Below are positions 46,102-57,833 of a stretch of DNA of 64,000 nt, one piece after another. The position numbers and the translations under genes were made by a program. Each line of letters begins with the position of its first letter. The first letter of the stretch is position 1. The notes under the pieces were generated by a model, which was given only the letters and a program-made list of their open reading frames with translations, ran no database searches and was not told the origin of the DNA. The stretch is from Lasiosphaeris hirsuta. Its lineage: Eukaryota > Ascomycota > Sordariomycetes > Sordariales > Lasiosphaeriaceae. The stretch spans positions 2,976,001 through 3,040,000 of the forward strand of contig JAUKUA010000003.1 in NCBI GenBank assembly GCA_030549175.1, given 5' to 3'.

Positions 46102-47539
46102 CGCGGTCAGAGAGTCTCGTTGGTCGGCAAAGTCGAAAATGGGTGGGAAAAAAAAAGGGGACGGGACGTCGTGGTATATCTTTGTTGCCGGTTGTGTGTT
46201 GTATGTGTGTACGTGGGGTTGGTGCGTCAACGGGACCGGTCCTGCGGGAGGGGAGAGGGTGCTGAGAACCTTTGGTCGAGGTCTCAGAGTGGAGAGTGAC
46301 GAGTGGACGGCGAGACCCCAACCAGTCCAGCAGAATTCAAAACAATGACAAACGAGAGACTGTGGCGCATGGCAAGAATGTGAGCAGAAGAATGCGAGAA
46401 AACGATGGACACGAGAGACGAGAAGCAAAAGTTGGCTAGTAGTTGTCAAAGAGGGCTACTTCATAGTCACGAACCCGAGGCAAGCAGAGTGCAGAGCGCA
46501 GCAGTGTCTCGACGCAAAATGCAGGGTCAGTGAGAAGAAAAGCAGCGGGTCCTTCTGGGGCGCCTCCGTCCACTGCCCAGCAGGGAAAAAGGGGGTGCTC
46601 GTGTTGACGCAGTCCCGCCTAGGGGCCCCGGCTACCCCAGAGGCGAAGCGGACGCCATCGCACTGGGCGCCAGCCAACTCTGCCGTTGTCTCAGCGCCGC
46701 GTAGCCTGAGAGGTGCACCATTTTGCGACTTGTGAGGACGGTATGGGCGCCCAGCTGGCACCGTCAGCCCGCATTTTCATTTCATGCATTCTGGCGATTC
46801 CCCAGTCCGGATCGTGCCGAAGCGAATTTCTACAAGTTGCGCCGTAGGATATGTTGGGCATGTTCTGCGGTCGCCTGTAGGATATAGGTTGGCAACTAGC
46901 AATTATTATACGGGGCGGAGAAGCAGGAATCTGCCTTTTTCATGCGAGCACAAACTCTATGCTCAGGTGCTCTTCGCCACCTCTCTGAACACGAACTGGC
47001 CGTCTCAAGGTGAGCAGGAGCCCTGCATTTTTTGACAGCTGATATGACGTGCTGTGTGCTGCTGCCCTGTTGCCTGTGTACAAGCCGGGCGCGGGCCGGA
47101 AAAAGTGCACTGTGAGACAAGGTTCCACTGAACCTGGAACGCAGACCTCTTGCACCCAATTTTAGCCTGTGCTGTTTGACCCGAAGAAGACAAGCGGGCC
47201 AGGCCTCCGTAGCCCTGGTGCAACCGAGCTGGCCGGCAGTAGCCACCAGCTGGCCGGCTCCTGGCGTCTGTGCTCATGACATGACATGGATCCGCTTTGC
47301 TGGCTTGGCCTAAATTTTCGATTGAAACGTTGTGTGAAAAAAAAAAAAAAAAAAAAAAAAACCCACCGCCAGGCCGCGCTGCACGCTATCGTCGCCAGAG
47401 ACACACCGAAACGGCAGAAACATTGCAGACCAACACCACACACTACCCCTGACTCCTTGAAATCCGGACTCAGTGTGTTCTGCGCCTACGATTAACCCAC
47501 CGAGCTGCACCCACCGAGCGCCTGACAAAACTCGTAAAT
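46102..47539. other. 1.4 kb divergent promoter region, CSI2-like and FCF1
   Basis: Both flanking genes start outward from this spacer. It holds a perfect A25 tract at 47337-47361, about 180 bp upstream of the FCF1 ATG. No gene was supported. Confidence 0.5.
47337..47361 (+). repeat. poly-A tract (25)
   Basis: Perfect run of 25 A upstream of FCF1; together with other homopolymers it marks the spacers in this window. Confidence 0.9.
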
Positions 47540-48794
47540 ATGGGTGTCGCCAAACGGACAAGAAAATTCGGTGCTGCACGTGACCTACTCCCCGATCACG
47601 ACCCGTGCACAATGCTAACATCATGGCACAGGTCAAAAGGCTCATTGGCAAGAATGATGATAGACGGAAGACTGAGGCCCAGAAGAAGGCCGCCCTAGAG
47701 GTCGCCAAGAAGAAGGAGGCTACCGTCCAGGAAGTGTGCGTCTGCCTTTCTGCCTTCATGGTGTTGTGATTGCTTGGCATCATGTTGACTTGACTGCCCC
47801 CGTCCGGCTTCTCCAGACCCCAGATGCCGTCATCCATGTTCTTTCAGCACAACACAGCCTTGGTTCCGGTGAGTATTCTTCCGAACTTTGGACTACGAAA
47901 TGGTACTGACTCGATTGAATAGCCATACCAAATCCTTGTGGTAAGTCAGACGAGTCGAGAGACATGCCAACTCACCTGGCTTTTCGCCCCCTTCCCAATA
48001 TGAACGGTAATCTCTGACGAACATCAAGGATACCAATTTTCTATCACGGACAGTTGGAGGCAAGCTACCACTTATGGAGACTGTGAGCACCCCCTGGGTT
48101 TGACTGTTCTCAAACCTTTACCTGACCGTCCTAGGCCATGGATTGCCTCTTTGCTTCGGTCAACATCATCATCACGTCTTGTGTCATGGCGTACGTTCCT
48201 CTTCCCTTCTAAACCATTTCAGAGACTAACATTCGGGACAGTGAGTTGGAAAAGCTCGGTCCCAAGTACCGTGTGGCATTGATGAGTGAGTATCCCCTTG
48301 AGGCCTATATACGGGTCTAAAGAGGCTAACGGTCATACAGTTGCCCGTGATGAGAGATGGACACGCCTTACCTGCGACCACAAGGGAACATATGCCGATG
48401 ATGTAAGTTGAGTCCCTGCAAACTAAAACGCCCGCGACGAGCTGACATGATTCAGTGTGTTGTCGACCGCATTCAGAAGCATCGTATATACATTGTTGCC
48501 AGTAAGCCCCTCTTATACTTCCCGCGCAGCTCTATCGCCACACCTCTGCCAAGCATTGCCTAGACGGAGCCGCGCGTGGTGGTTGCTCCGTGACTCCGTC
48601 TCGCTGCTGACCTTTGATGCTCTAGCCAACGATCGCGACCTGAAGAGGAGAATTCGCAAAGTACCAGGTTGGTGTCATGCCAGTGTCGCGAATAATTGCC
48701 ATGCACTAATACGCATTCAACAGGTGTGCCTATCATGTCGGTCGCCAAGGGCAAGTATGTGATTGAGAGGCTTCCGGGTGCTCCGACCACCTGA
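47540..48794 (+). CDS. FCF1: rRNA-processing endonuclease Fcf1/Utp24 (PIN domain)
   Basis: SSU-processome nuclease needed for early pre-rRNA cleavages (A1/A2 in yeast), acting in the nucleolus. Eleven exons (47540-47575, 47632-47735, 47817-47868, 47923-47940, 48029-48082, 48135-48190, 48242-48285, 48341-48402, 48456-48501, 48626-48667, 48724-48794) total 585 bp, exactly 194 codons plus stop. The product starts MGVAKRTRKFGAVKRL and shows PIN-domain acids in ILVDTNFLSR, VMAELEKLG and ATNDRDLKRR, ending VAKGKYVIERLPGAP. Length agrees with the family (about 190). Intron 1 needs a GC donor (GCACGT) to keep the protein; the GT donors nearby shift the frame. Exon 4 is 18 bp (PYQILV). Introns occupy over half of the gene, much denser than its neighbours. 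Confidence 0.95.
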
Positions 48795-50182
48795 GGCATC
48801 ATAGGTACTCCATTATAGGAAATGCTGCGTCGCGTGGATTGCGCGGCGATTGACGGCCAGACGACTACGCGTGAAGATTGAGCTTGGCGGGATAGGTACG
48901 GTGCAGAAAATCCTGTTTTGCTTGCAGAAGTAACAGAAGTGGCATGTTTTATTGCTACTATGGCAAAGCAAGCCACGGCGATATGGGCACTCAGAAGAAG
49001 AGTGCTTTGTCATGTTAGGCGTCTTGGGGAGTAAAAGGGGGAAGGCGTGATTTTACTGGCGGCCCTTCCGACCTTATCTACCATGACAAGTAAGCCGATT
49101 TGCTATGTAGTCGGGTGTCGTTAATATTAGCATCCCCGTTGGGGAAAGGAAGGATAGAATTTTTGGCTCGGGCTAGGACAGGGTAATCGATGTTATATCG
49201 AGAGAAAATTGAAATGACACTCGGCGAATTCTCGCTATTGTTTCCTTGCTTGTCACCGGGCGGTCTGCACACATGCCCTGTTGAGTATCTGCTTCCTCAA
49301 TAAGTCGGCCCTATTGATTGGTTAGCGAGTCTCAGAACCGGGCAGGCAGGGTCCACGGCAAAGCCACCTGAGGTTTGGCCCAAAGTTCTCGGGCAGCCCA
49401 GAACATAACTCCGGGAACTCCAGAGCTTGCACTGGCAGCCGCGCTTAGGTGGGGCCTCAAGAAAGGGTCAACAAACTGTTGGAGCGACATGCTACAACGT
49501 TCCTCCGCGATGGCTGGACCGTAGGCCCTTCTCCAATTTTATGATTATTTATACTTTTGCTCCAGTGAGGATCCGCCTTTAGTGCGGATGGTGAGCCTGC
49601 CGGGGGAGACGCGCTAGAAGCCTGACCCTGCACACCCGGCGTGCCTGCCTGCCTGCTTCCATGTCTGGCTTGAGTGTGCGGTGTGCCAACGGGACGATTT
49701 GGATTTGGATTTGGCCATGCAGCTTCTGATCGGCCGCCTAAGGTTCTGACTAAGTCCCATCGCTTCTGCCCTTTTTCCTCTTGCGGACTGGAGTGTAACG
49801 ACGCCAGGTATTCTTGTACTGCGAGCGGCGACGGCACGGCAACCTTTGGTAAATAATATCACGAGCTACACGGAACGCCCCCCCTTTTCATCTTGTTCAT
49901 AGCTCTCTCTACGTTATTACGTCCGCTTCGTAACTCCGGCTCATACGCGCGGCCAACATAAGACTCAGACAAGACCCGCGCGCCGGTGCTCCTGGGTACT
50001 AATCACAGACGGGGTGTTGGCGTGAAACAATAACTGATTACTACTACTCCGCCGACTACCTAAGCTGCCCTCGCTAAGGCGGCTGTAGACGCGACCTTCC
50101 AGTAAGGAAGCACCGAGGGTAGGCCTGATACCAATCGTCAACCCACCTGACCTCAACACCCGATTCCCAGTTCCGATCCCCG
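48795..50182. other. 1.4 kb spacer, FCF1 3' UTR and transcription-factor promoter
   Basis: No open frame with a recognisable domain. The second half is the promoter of the Zn(II)2Cys6 gene. Nothing else is supported. Confidence 0.5.
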
Positions 50183-53100
50183 ATGCCGCCCTCCATGCCA
50201 TCCCCCGAGGACCACGGGAATGACGCCGGCTCTGGCCCCGAGTCCGGCTTCAACTCATCCCCGCGTCAAGAGCAGCACAAGCACAACCATCAGTCCCAGC
50301 AATCACATCTGCACCCTCAACCGCAAAAGCTACCCGGCAAGCGGTCGAGGATCCTGCTTTCGTGCGCCCCCTGTCGAACTAGCAAGTTGAAATGTGAGTA
50401 GACATCCTCCCTCACCTTCCCCCCCCCTCTCCCCCTTAATTCACCCCTCAGATATACCAAACGGTTCCAGCCCCCAAAGTCCGATCTGTTCGCTCCACTG
50501 CGGTGTGTGCCGAGATACAAACCCCCTCCCCCTCTTATAGTCCCCTTCCAGTGCGCTTTCCACGTGTGTGCGCAAGCAGCAAGAGCCGGCATATACCTAT
50601 GGTTCGCAGCAAGAAGTCCTAAAACTAACCCAATCCCCGTCCAGGCGACCGCCAGCAGCCCTGCGGGCAATGCTTAAAAAAGGGCCGCACCGATGGATGC
50701 CTGTACGCGCCGAAGCCGGAGAAGCCGGCGCCCGCGCCGCGGAGCATGACGGCGCGGCTGAAGCGGCTCGAGTCCATGGTGCGCGACATGATGGACGGTG
50801 GGGGCACCGACGCTGATGGCGTCTTGACTCTGATGCGCCAGCGCCAGCGGCTGCTAGACCAGCAGAAGCGGCAGCAGAACGGGCTCGCGCAGGGCAGCGG
50901 GACCAGTTCTGTGGAAGAGGGCCAGGATGAGGAATGCGACTCGCAGGAGGCCGTCCATGCCCAGGTCATTCTGGGTAAAGGGACCACGACTACGACCTAC
51001 GTAGGAGCGACGCATTTTATGGCTATGCTGGACGATGTAAGCCGTGGCCTTTCCCTTGTTGAGAGACGCATCCTTATCCGTGAGGGGAACAGGAAGAAGG
51101 AGTAGTAGCTGCTCACCCAATTTGCTAATGCTCAGTCAGATCGAAGACTTGAAGAGCTACTTTGAAGACAATAGCGACGAAGGCAACAACAATTCCACTG
51201 ACACAACCATTGAAACCCATAACTCCGAGATGATAATACTCTCGGGTGGGTCAATGACCAGACAGGATATTCTCGACGCACTGCCGCCCCGGCAGATTGC
51301 TGATATTATTGTGCATCGTTATTTTAGTGCCAATAGCCCCACAGAGCGTATGTACATACTGTCGGGAACCCAGCCTCTATGCCTCTGCCCTGGCTATCAG
51401 CTAACACTCATTTCCCTACAGATTTAGTGCATAGACCAACCTTTGTGAAGGAGGTAAGAGTCCTTGGCTTTCGAGTCTCCGGTGCCTGGTGACGGACTAA
51501 CGCAGCTTCCATCAGTATCATGAATTCTGGCAAGACCCCCACAAAGCTCCAATGGACTGGATCGCCCTTCTCATGTCCATCATTTCCATGGGCGCCTTCT
51601 TCTCGACATACGTGGCCCCTACCGAGATGGACAGTCCAGGAGGGACGCCCCCAATGGAGCGCTTCCGCCGATTCCATGCCGCCACGGCGAGCGCCCTCGT
51701 CGCAGCCAAGTACACGTCCCCTACCTGCGTGATAATACAAGCATTACTTATGCACCTGGGAACTGAGTTCATCAGCAACCGATCGTCTCAGACCAACTGC
51801 TATCTCCTCAGCTCCACAGCCATGCGTTTGATGTTGAAGATGGGGTTCCACCGCGATGCGAGCAAGCTGCCCAACCTGTCTCCTTTCCACGGCGAGATGC
51901 GCCGGAGAATGTGGGCGTTAGGTGTTCAGATCGAGCTCCTTGTATCCTTCCATATGGGTCTCCCGAGCATGGTGTACGGCCTTGAGACCGACGCAGCCCT
52001 GCCAAGCAACCTATTCGACGACGACTTTACCGAAGACATGGCGGCCCTACCGCCCCCTAGGCCCGATACCGAATTTACGCCGCTGACGTACCCCCGATGG
52101 AAGAGCACGATATGCGTAATCTTTGGAGACATTGCTCGCCAAGTAAGCTTGCTAACGGTGCCTTCTTACAGCGAGGTCATGAGGCTTGACAATATATTGG
52201 AGGAAAAGTGGAAGCAGCTGCCGTCGGTGCTGAAGCTTAAGCCCCTGGTTGAGAGTATCGCGGACCCTCTGGCGCAAATTCATCAACGCTTCGGCCTGGC
52301 GTCCCTCTACCAGAAGAGCCGCTGCGTGCTGCATCGCCGGTATCTCACCGAGGCAGTCCCCAGGAAGGAGCATGCGTACTCGCGACAGAGCTGTATCGAG
52401 GCAGCAATGTCCATGTTGGAATATCAAGAGATTATTCATCTGGCTACACTTCCCGGTGGTATGTTACGTCAGCATGGCTGGTTCTTGACCACCATAGCGA
52501 CCTACGATTACCTGCTCGCCGCCATGATCATTTTTGTTGTCCTCCAGAGTGACATGTATTCGGAAGATGGGGCCTACGACGGCTGGGCCGAGTTGGGCAA
52601 CAGCAAGCCTCCTTCGCCAGGCAGACACGAACTCCATGCAGCCCTCAAGAATTCTTATCAGATCTGGGTAGCTATTGCTCACGACGCCCCCGAGGCAAAG
52701 AAAGCTGCCGATATCCTCGAGGTTATGCTGGGGAAAATAGATGAAGCCAACGTGGCAGAGGATTCCCAAGTTGGAAGCAACGCGAACCGGACGCAGCAAG
52801 GGATTTCCATAGCCAGCTGGCGGCATCAAATGGCGTTGAGTAGCGGCGAGGCTGACAACCCCATCCCTGGCCTCTCCATCAGCGGTATGTCTTCGCCTTT
52901 CGCGGTCGCTGTAGTTTATTCTGCATCCCCCCAGCAGTCCGTGTTTCAAGACGATGCTAATAAAGCTCTCGGGAACAGATGAACACTGGAAATCACAGTT
53001 TTGCCCGGGACAACCTTCCATGATGACGCCCCAGCAAAGGGATTTGTCGAGAAACGAGATGGTAACACGTCAGCCGCCAACGACTCCTGGGGAGAGCAAT

Positions 53101-53333
53101 CTTGACGGTACTCCTTGGCTAGACCTGGGTACTGGGCTGAATGAGGTTGACTGGGTAAGTCAACACCAGGACCGTGCTTACCTTTCCTACCGTAACATGA
53201 CTGATGGGCTGTGGTATCACAGAGCACATTTGACAGTGCCATGGGCGGTGGCGACACGGTATCAGGATGGATCCAACAGGGCGGGCCACCGATCGATGCC
53301 CGATTCATGACCATGGGATACCCGTATCCATGA
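50183..53333 (+). CDS. Zn(II)2Cys6 transcription factor with Fungal_trans domain
   Basis: Seven exons (50183-50393, 50645-51036, 51140-51347, 51422-51453, 51516-52884, 52979-53154, 53223-53333) give 832 residues. The zinc cluster is split by intron 1: CAPCRTSKLKC from exon 1 and DRQQPCGQCLKKGRTDGC from exon 2, spacing C-x2-C-x6-C-x5-C-x2-C-x8-C. A linker and short coiled coil (TARLKRLESMVRDMM) follow, as in dimeric Gal4-type factors. The middle homology region spans roughly residues 260-620 (HRPTFVKEYHEFW, FHRDASKLPNLSPFHGEMRRRMW). Intron 1 is 251 bp, unusually long and pyrimidine-rich. Target genes are unknown. No biosynthetic cluster adjoins, so a local pathway regulator is not suggested. 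Confidence 0.9.
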
Positions 53334-56300
53334 AAGGATATTTGGAACGTTTTGTGGGCTGGCAAGTCGGAAAAGGCTGCGAATCGCGCACGTTCACCAG
53401 TAACTCGGCGCAGCGGGTGACCGGATTTGGCTTGGCTGGAGCTGTATGTCTGGAAGGCGATCCCACCAGCATGGGAAAATCTAACCAATCTACGTGTTGA
53501 TGTCTACCCCCGGATGAGAAAAGGGGAATGGTGAATCTGTTGGTAAGCCCTCTGCTGAGGCAGCTGAAGCTCATGCAGAGGCGAATAGGTGACAGAAGTC
53601 TTGGGCGAATCGATAATCTCCCGTGGAAGGGTCCGTTCAGTGAGCCTACGACGCCTGAGGAATGTCAGAATGCGGGATGCTCTCAAAATCGACCCGTAAC
53701 TGCGTGACACGGCATTCAGTTCTCCAGCGATGCCGGTTGATTCGTCGGCCGCTGGGGGCGACTCGACGTGTCTGGGGAAGAAGCAGCAGGAAGCAGCCAC
53801 AGAGCCGTGGGCACGGAGCGGCGTCCTAATGGCTCCTATTATAGCCTCGATAGCCATGGCGCTATCCGACGCCTTCCCCGCAGTTTCCTGGTGTCGTTTG
53901 GCGCATGAAAAAGGGTGGGGAACAAGGCGGTTACGTGCTCTCGGTAACGCTTAGCACATCAGCCAGGTCTCGGACCGTGTCCGGGAGATGACAGGGCAGC
54001 AGGCCGGCTTTTGCTACACTAGACCCCTCGAGAATCCTTTGGTCATTTTTGCCAATTTCTTGCCTGCTTCCTGGCCGCGGAGATGTTGCCCTCGTCAGAG
54101 ACTTCGTGACCTATTGCGCAACCACAGAGCCTACCCGGATGGGAATTAGTGGCTCGGTTTGTACGTAATTGAAAAGGGGCCGGATTCCCGTCATTCCAGC
54201 GCTGGAGGTCGAGTGTTTGCCGACAAACTCAATGCTCCTGGATCCCACCAGCTGCAAGCAAAGGCCTCCTGCGCCCCGACAATGTGCGAAACACAGTTCC
54301 CGGACGAGAGGGAGGTCGACAAACCGAGCTCGGTGCCATGAAGAAGAGAAAGTGATCACCGCCATATGTGTCGGCAGCTATTCAACCTTGAAAACGCCAA
54401 AGGAAGCTTGGAGAAGCTTGGTGAAAGTGGTGATGGCGCCAGCGTCTTGGAGAGGATCCATCGGCAACAGGCGGTGTTGGTGGTTGCATGCGGCTTGGCA
54501 GCCGTCCACGTTTTTGCAGTCGTGCTCGCCGGGCTCGATCAGACCGGCGGTCACCGGGGCAAGAACAATTTCCATTGCCAATCCATTACCAGCAAAAAAT
54601 CCTTCCAAACAGGGCCCTTGATGGGGAAGGTATCAGGTAACAGCAACCTCTAGCTGCATGAGACTGGAGCCTCGTCAACAGAGCATCTATTGAATCAGTG
54701 AACAGGCGAGAGAGATTAGGAGGCAGGAAAAGGTTGACCTGAACCCCCCCCTCCCCCCCCCCCCCCCCAAAAAATACCAAGGTGGAGATAAGTATCGGTA
54801 ATCAGTGCGCCCAGGCCGTTCTGGTTCTTTGCTGGTATGGTGTCCGCGTCGTTTCGTTCTTGCCTGGCAGATGCTGAGAGATAGATACTATCTCCTTTTT
54901 ATCGTTTATCGCTCTAGCCAAAGCCAACGTGCAACTCTCCAGTTACTGGCATAATCGCTCACAACCGACTGGCCACGGGCCACCCTTTCAAGACAACCTC
55001 CCGCGTTGCACAGAACTAGCAACCCGGCCTGCCGCCCTCTTGCCTTTTCGTTGCTAAATGGCGCCTTTGCGCTGTCCTTATCTCCAAGGAGCCAAGGGAG
55101 CTAGATATCGTGCATCTGAACTCCCGGGCTCGTTGGAGAGCTCTGGTCGTCTGCATCCCTGCATAAGCGGCGCCTCTCGTCTGCGTCCTCGGATGATGAC
55201 GACCGACTCAACCGCACCCCTGGAATCTGTGACAAAGTCACGTCCCGTTTCCTTGCCTGCGACATGCCAACTCGCTCCGCGGCTGGCCCTGGCATGCTGC
55301 TTTCTCGCTCTGCCTCTCTGCCTCTCTGCCTCTGGCGAGCTGTCGTGGCTCTAGCCCAGGGCCTTGCCACCACTTCTCCCATCCACGACTTGCGGCGTGG
55401 ATGAATGATTGGGTGGAGCCTAGACGAGGTAGGTGGGTTTTCACGATGTCGGCTCAATCTGCGCATGTCCACCTGAGCTTTTCCTGTGGATTCGGAGTTG
55501 TGTGTTTCCACCGCCTAGCCCCCCCCCCAGCTCCCCCATGAAATCATGGCCTGCGCGGGAAAGCAAACGGGAGTCCGTGTAGTGGAGGAGGTGGGCAGGT
55601 GTGTATTACCTGGTTGGACAGAGCTCGTTTCCATTTGGATGTTCTTTGTTAGCTCATGGCCAAGTCAAGTCGTGCCGGGCACTCCCCTTGTACGGCACAG
55701 TATAAACGGCACTGATTCCTGCCCAGCTTTTGCCCAGCTGTTCTTGCGGCTTATCTCGGCCGTGCCCACATTCTTCTGGAAAATATCCCCAGATCGCATC
55801 GCCCTCGCGCCCGGCTGTCTTGGACCTATCTGGCTCTCGCGCACCCTCTCCCGCTTCCTATCGACCGCCTATCAGCGTCCCTGTTTGATTGCTTGATACA
55901 ACCACCTAATTGCCCCGCAGCCCAAACAACAACAACCCCACCAAGAGATAGGTCCTCGCGCAGCACGGCGATAGCGGCACGATAAGAGACCCGTGTGCGC
56001 CATCGACGCAGCACTCGCCCTGTTTGAACCGCCTGTTTTGTGAGACGCGGCGCCAGGTGTGATCCCCTCGGGCCCACGACCAAATTGCGCTGCAGGACCG
56101 CGGAAGCACTAGCTTTGGAGAAATTCCCTTTTGCGCAACCCGGCCAGCCCCTGGGAGCGTCTTTCACCGCTGGAACCCAGACGCTCTCTAGCTCCGATCC
56201 CATCGCCGCTTTGCCACAGCTTTACTCTCACTGTGGTAGCAACCGCCGACGCAAAACGAAGCCAGAAGCCACAGAAAGAAAAAAAAAGCCCACTCACCCT

Positions 56301-56369
56301 CTGAAGGGTCCCGAAAAAGTCAGTTGAATCGAATCGGGGCACCCGGGCAGCTTGCTGCCGAGTCCTTCA
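53334..56369. other. 3 kb spacer and probable long leader of nmrA
   Basis: No gene with recognisable domains lies here; frames up to 150 codons lack motifs. The stretch contains a GATA-site cluster (listed separately), a C16 tract (54753-54768), a TCTGCCTC-type tandem repeat near 55309-55336 and a pyrimidine-rich zone near 55740-55870. It probably includes the nmrA promoter and a long 5' UTR with short upstream frames. An unrecognised non-coding RNA cannot be excluded. Confidence 0.45.
54787..54910. promoter_or_regulatory. cluster of seven GATA/TATC sites upstream of nmrA
   Basis: GATA at 54787-54790, 54880-54883 and 54884-54887; TATC at 54793-54796, 54889-54892, 54900-54903 and 54907-54910. 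Five of the seven fall within 31 bp. AreA/NIT2-type GATA factors prefer two or more GATA cores within about 30 bp, so this fits a nitrogen-control site about 1.5 kb before the nmrA ATG. Binding is inferred, not shown. Confidence 0.5.
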
Positions 56370-57833
56370 ATGCCGGCCGAACTTCTCTCGGATCTCGCCC
56401 TCAGGCCAGCGCCGAGGGAGATCAAGATCAGCACAAACGGTCAACACCACGAGGAGCGGCGACACAAGCACTCAAGGTCTTCATACTCAGACGCCTCACC
56501 CCTGACGTCGAGGAACAACTCACTCATCTTCCGCCCCGCCAAACGGCCAATGCCCTCCCCCGACAAGACTATCGCTGTCATCAATGCCAGTGGACGGCAG
56601 GCCGCTTCTTTCATAAGAGTAGCCACCGCAGTTGGCTATCATGTTCGCGCTCAACTGAGGAACCTCGAAGGCGTCGTAGCGACTGAAGTCTCGACAAATC
56701 CCAATGTTACGGTGCTTCGGGGCGAGCTCTACACCAAGGAGCGGCCTGCTGAAAAGGTTTCGGTCGATGTGACCAAAAATGGCCCCATCTCCGGCATCGG
56801 CGTCAACCACGCGCTGATCTCGGAGCTGTTCCGGGGCGCTCAGCTCGCATTCATCAACACTACCTTTTATGGCGACGAGCAGAGTATTGGCGTCGCCCTC
56901 GCTGACGCGGCCAAGAAGGCAGGAATACAGCATTACATTTATTCCTCCATGCCCGATCACAATGCCTATTGCAAAGATTGGCCATCCCTGCCGCTATGGG
57001 CATCCAAGCACAAAGTCGAGGACTATGTCAAGAAAATTGAGCTGCCTGCGACATTCGTCTACACGGGCATTTACAACAATAATTTCACGTCGCTACCGTA
57101 CCCCCTCTTCTGCACCGAGATGCAACCAGACGGGTCCTGGATCTGGCAAGCACCCTTCCACCCAGACGCGAAGCTTCCCTGGCTCGATGCCGAACACGAC
57201 GTAGGGCCGGCAATTCTCCAGATCTTCAAGGATGGCCCGAGGAAGTGGGGTGGCGGAAAGCGCATTGCCCTTGCCTACGAAATGCTAACCCCGAAAGAAG
57301 CCTGTCGCGTTTTCTCGCGCGGAGTCAGGAGGCCCGTCCGCTACGTCCGCGGTCCGATCGAGGTCAAGGTCAAGATCCCGGAGGGCTACCGCTGCCAGCT
57401 AGAGGCCCTGGAGGAGCTGTATGCCCTGGGTAAGGACGATGCCGAGAAGCAGCCTCCCTACTTTGGCGACCGTGCACTGGATGAGAGCTGCCCTAGGGTT
57501 TCCCTCGAGCTGTGGGAGGGGCCGAGAGGTCTCGAAGAATACGCAAGAGAAGTCTTTCCGCTCGAGGAGCAGGCAAATGGCTTGACGTGGATGTTGGAAG
57601 AGGGTGACCGAGGCGGCGGTGTCAGTAACGGTGCCGCTAATGGTAACGGCAACGGGTACACAAACGGGCATGTACACAGTGGAAGCGGCGCATATCATCA
57701 ACACAATGGCGGCGGCCTCAGCCCCTCACACGAACACCCAGAATCCGAAGACGACGGTGAAGTGGATGATGATGATGACGACGGGTTAGTCATGCGTGGC
57801 CTCAAGCGAGATGATGAGGAGTGGCTTGCCTGA
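56370..57833 (+). CDS. nmrA: nitrogen metabolite repression regulator NmrA/NMR
   Basis: Single-exon gene of 487 residues. The frame runs six codons upstream to TTG, so I start at ATG 56370 (MPAELLSDLALRP). After an N-terminal extension of about 65 residues comes a dinucleotide-binding Rossmann domain (KTIAVINASGRQAASFIRVA), then the conserved HYIYSSMPDHNAYCKDWPS, TGIYNNNFTSLPYPLF and PWLDAEHDVGPAILQIFKDG. NmrA-type proteins resemble short-chain dehydrogenases but do not catalyse; they bind NAD(P) and repress the GATA activator AreA/NIT2 when preferred nitrogen is present. The length and the polar, Asp-rich tail (DDDDDDG near the end) resemble the long Neurospora NMR form rather than the 352-residue Aspergillus one. 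A GATA cluster lies upstream. Confidence 0.94.
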   Translation: MPAELLSDLALRPAPREIKISTNGQHHEERRHKHSRSSYSDASPLTSRNNSLIFRPAKRPMPSPDKTIAVINASGRQAASFIRVATAVGYHVRAQLRNLEGVVATEVSTNPNVTVLRGELYTKERPAEKVSVDVTKNGPISGIGVNHALISELFRGAQLAFINTTFYGDEQSIGVALADAAKKAGIQHYIYSSMPDHNAYCKDWPSLPLWASKHKVEDYVKKIELPATFVYTGIYNNNFTSLPYPLFCTEMQPDGSWIWQAPFHPDAKLPWLDAEHDVGPAILQIFKDGPRKWGGGKRIALAYEMLTPKEACRVFSRGVRRPVRYVRGPIEVKVKIPEGYRCQLEALEELYALGKDDAEKQPPYFGDRALDESCPRVSLELWEGPRGLEEYAREVFPLEEQANGLTWMLEEGDRGGGVSNGAANGNGNGYTNGHVHSGSGAYHQHNGGGLSPSHEHPESEDDGEVDDDDDDGLVMRGLKRDDEEWLA

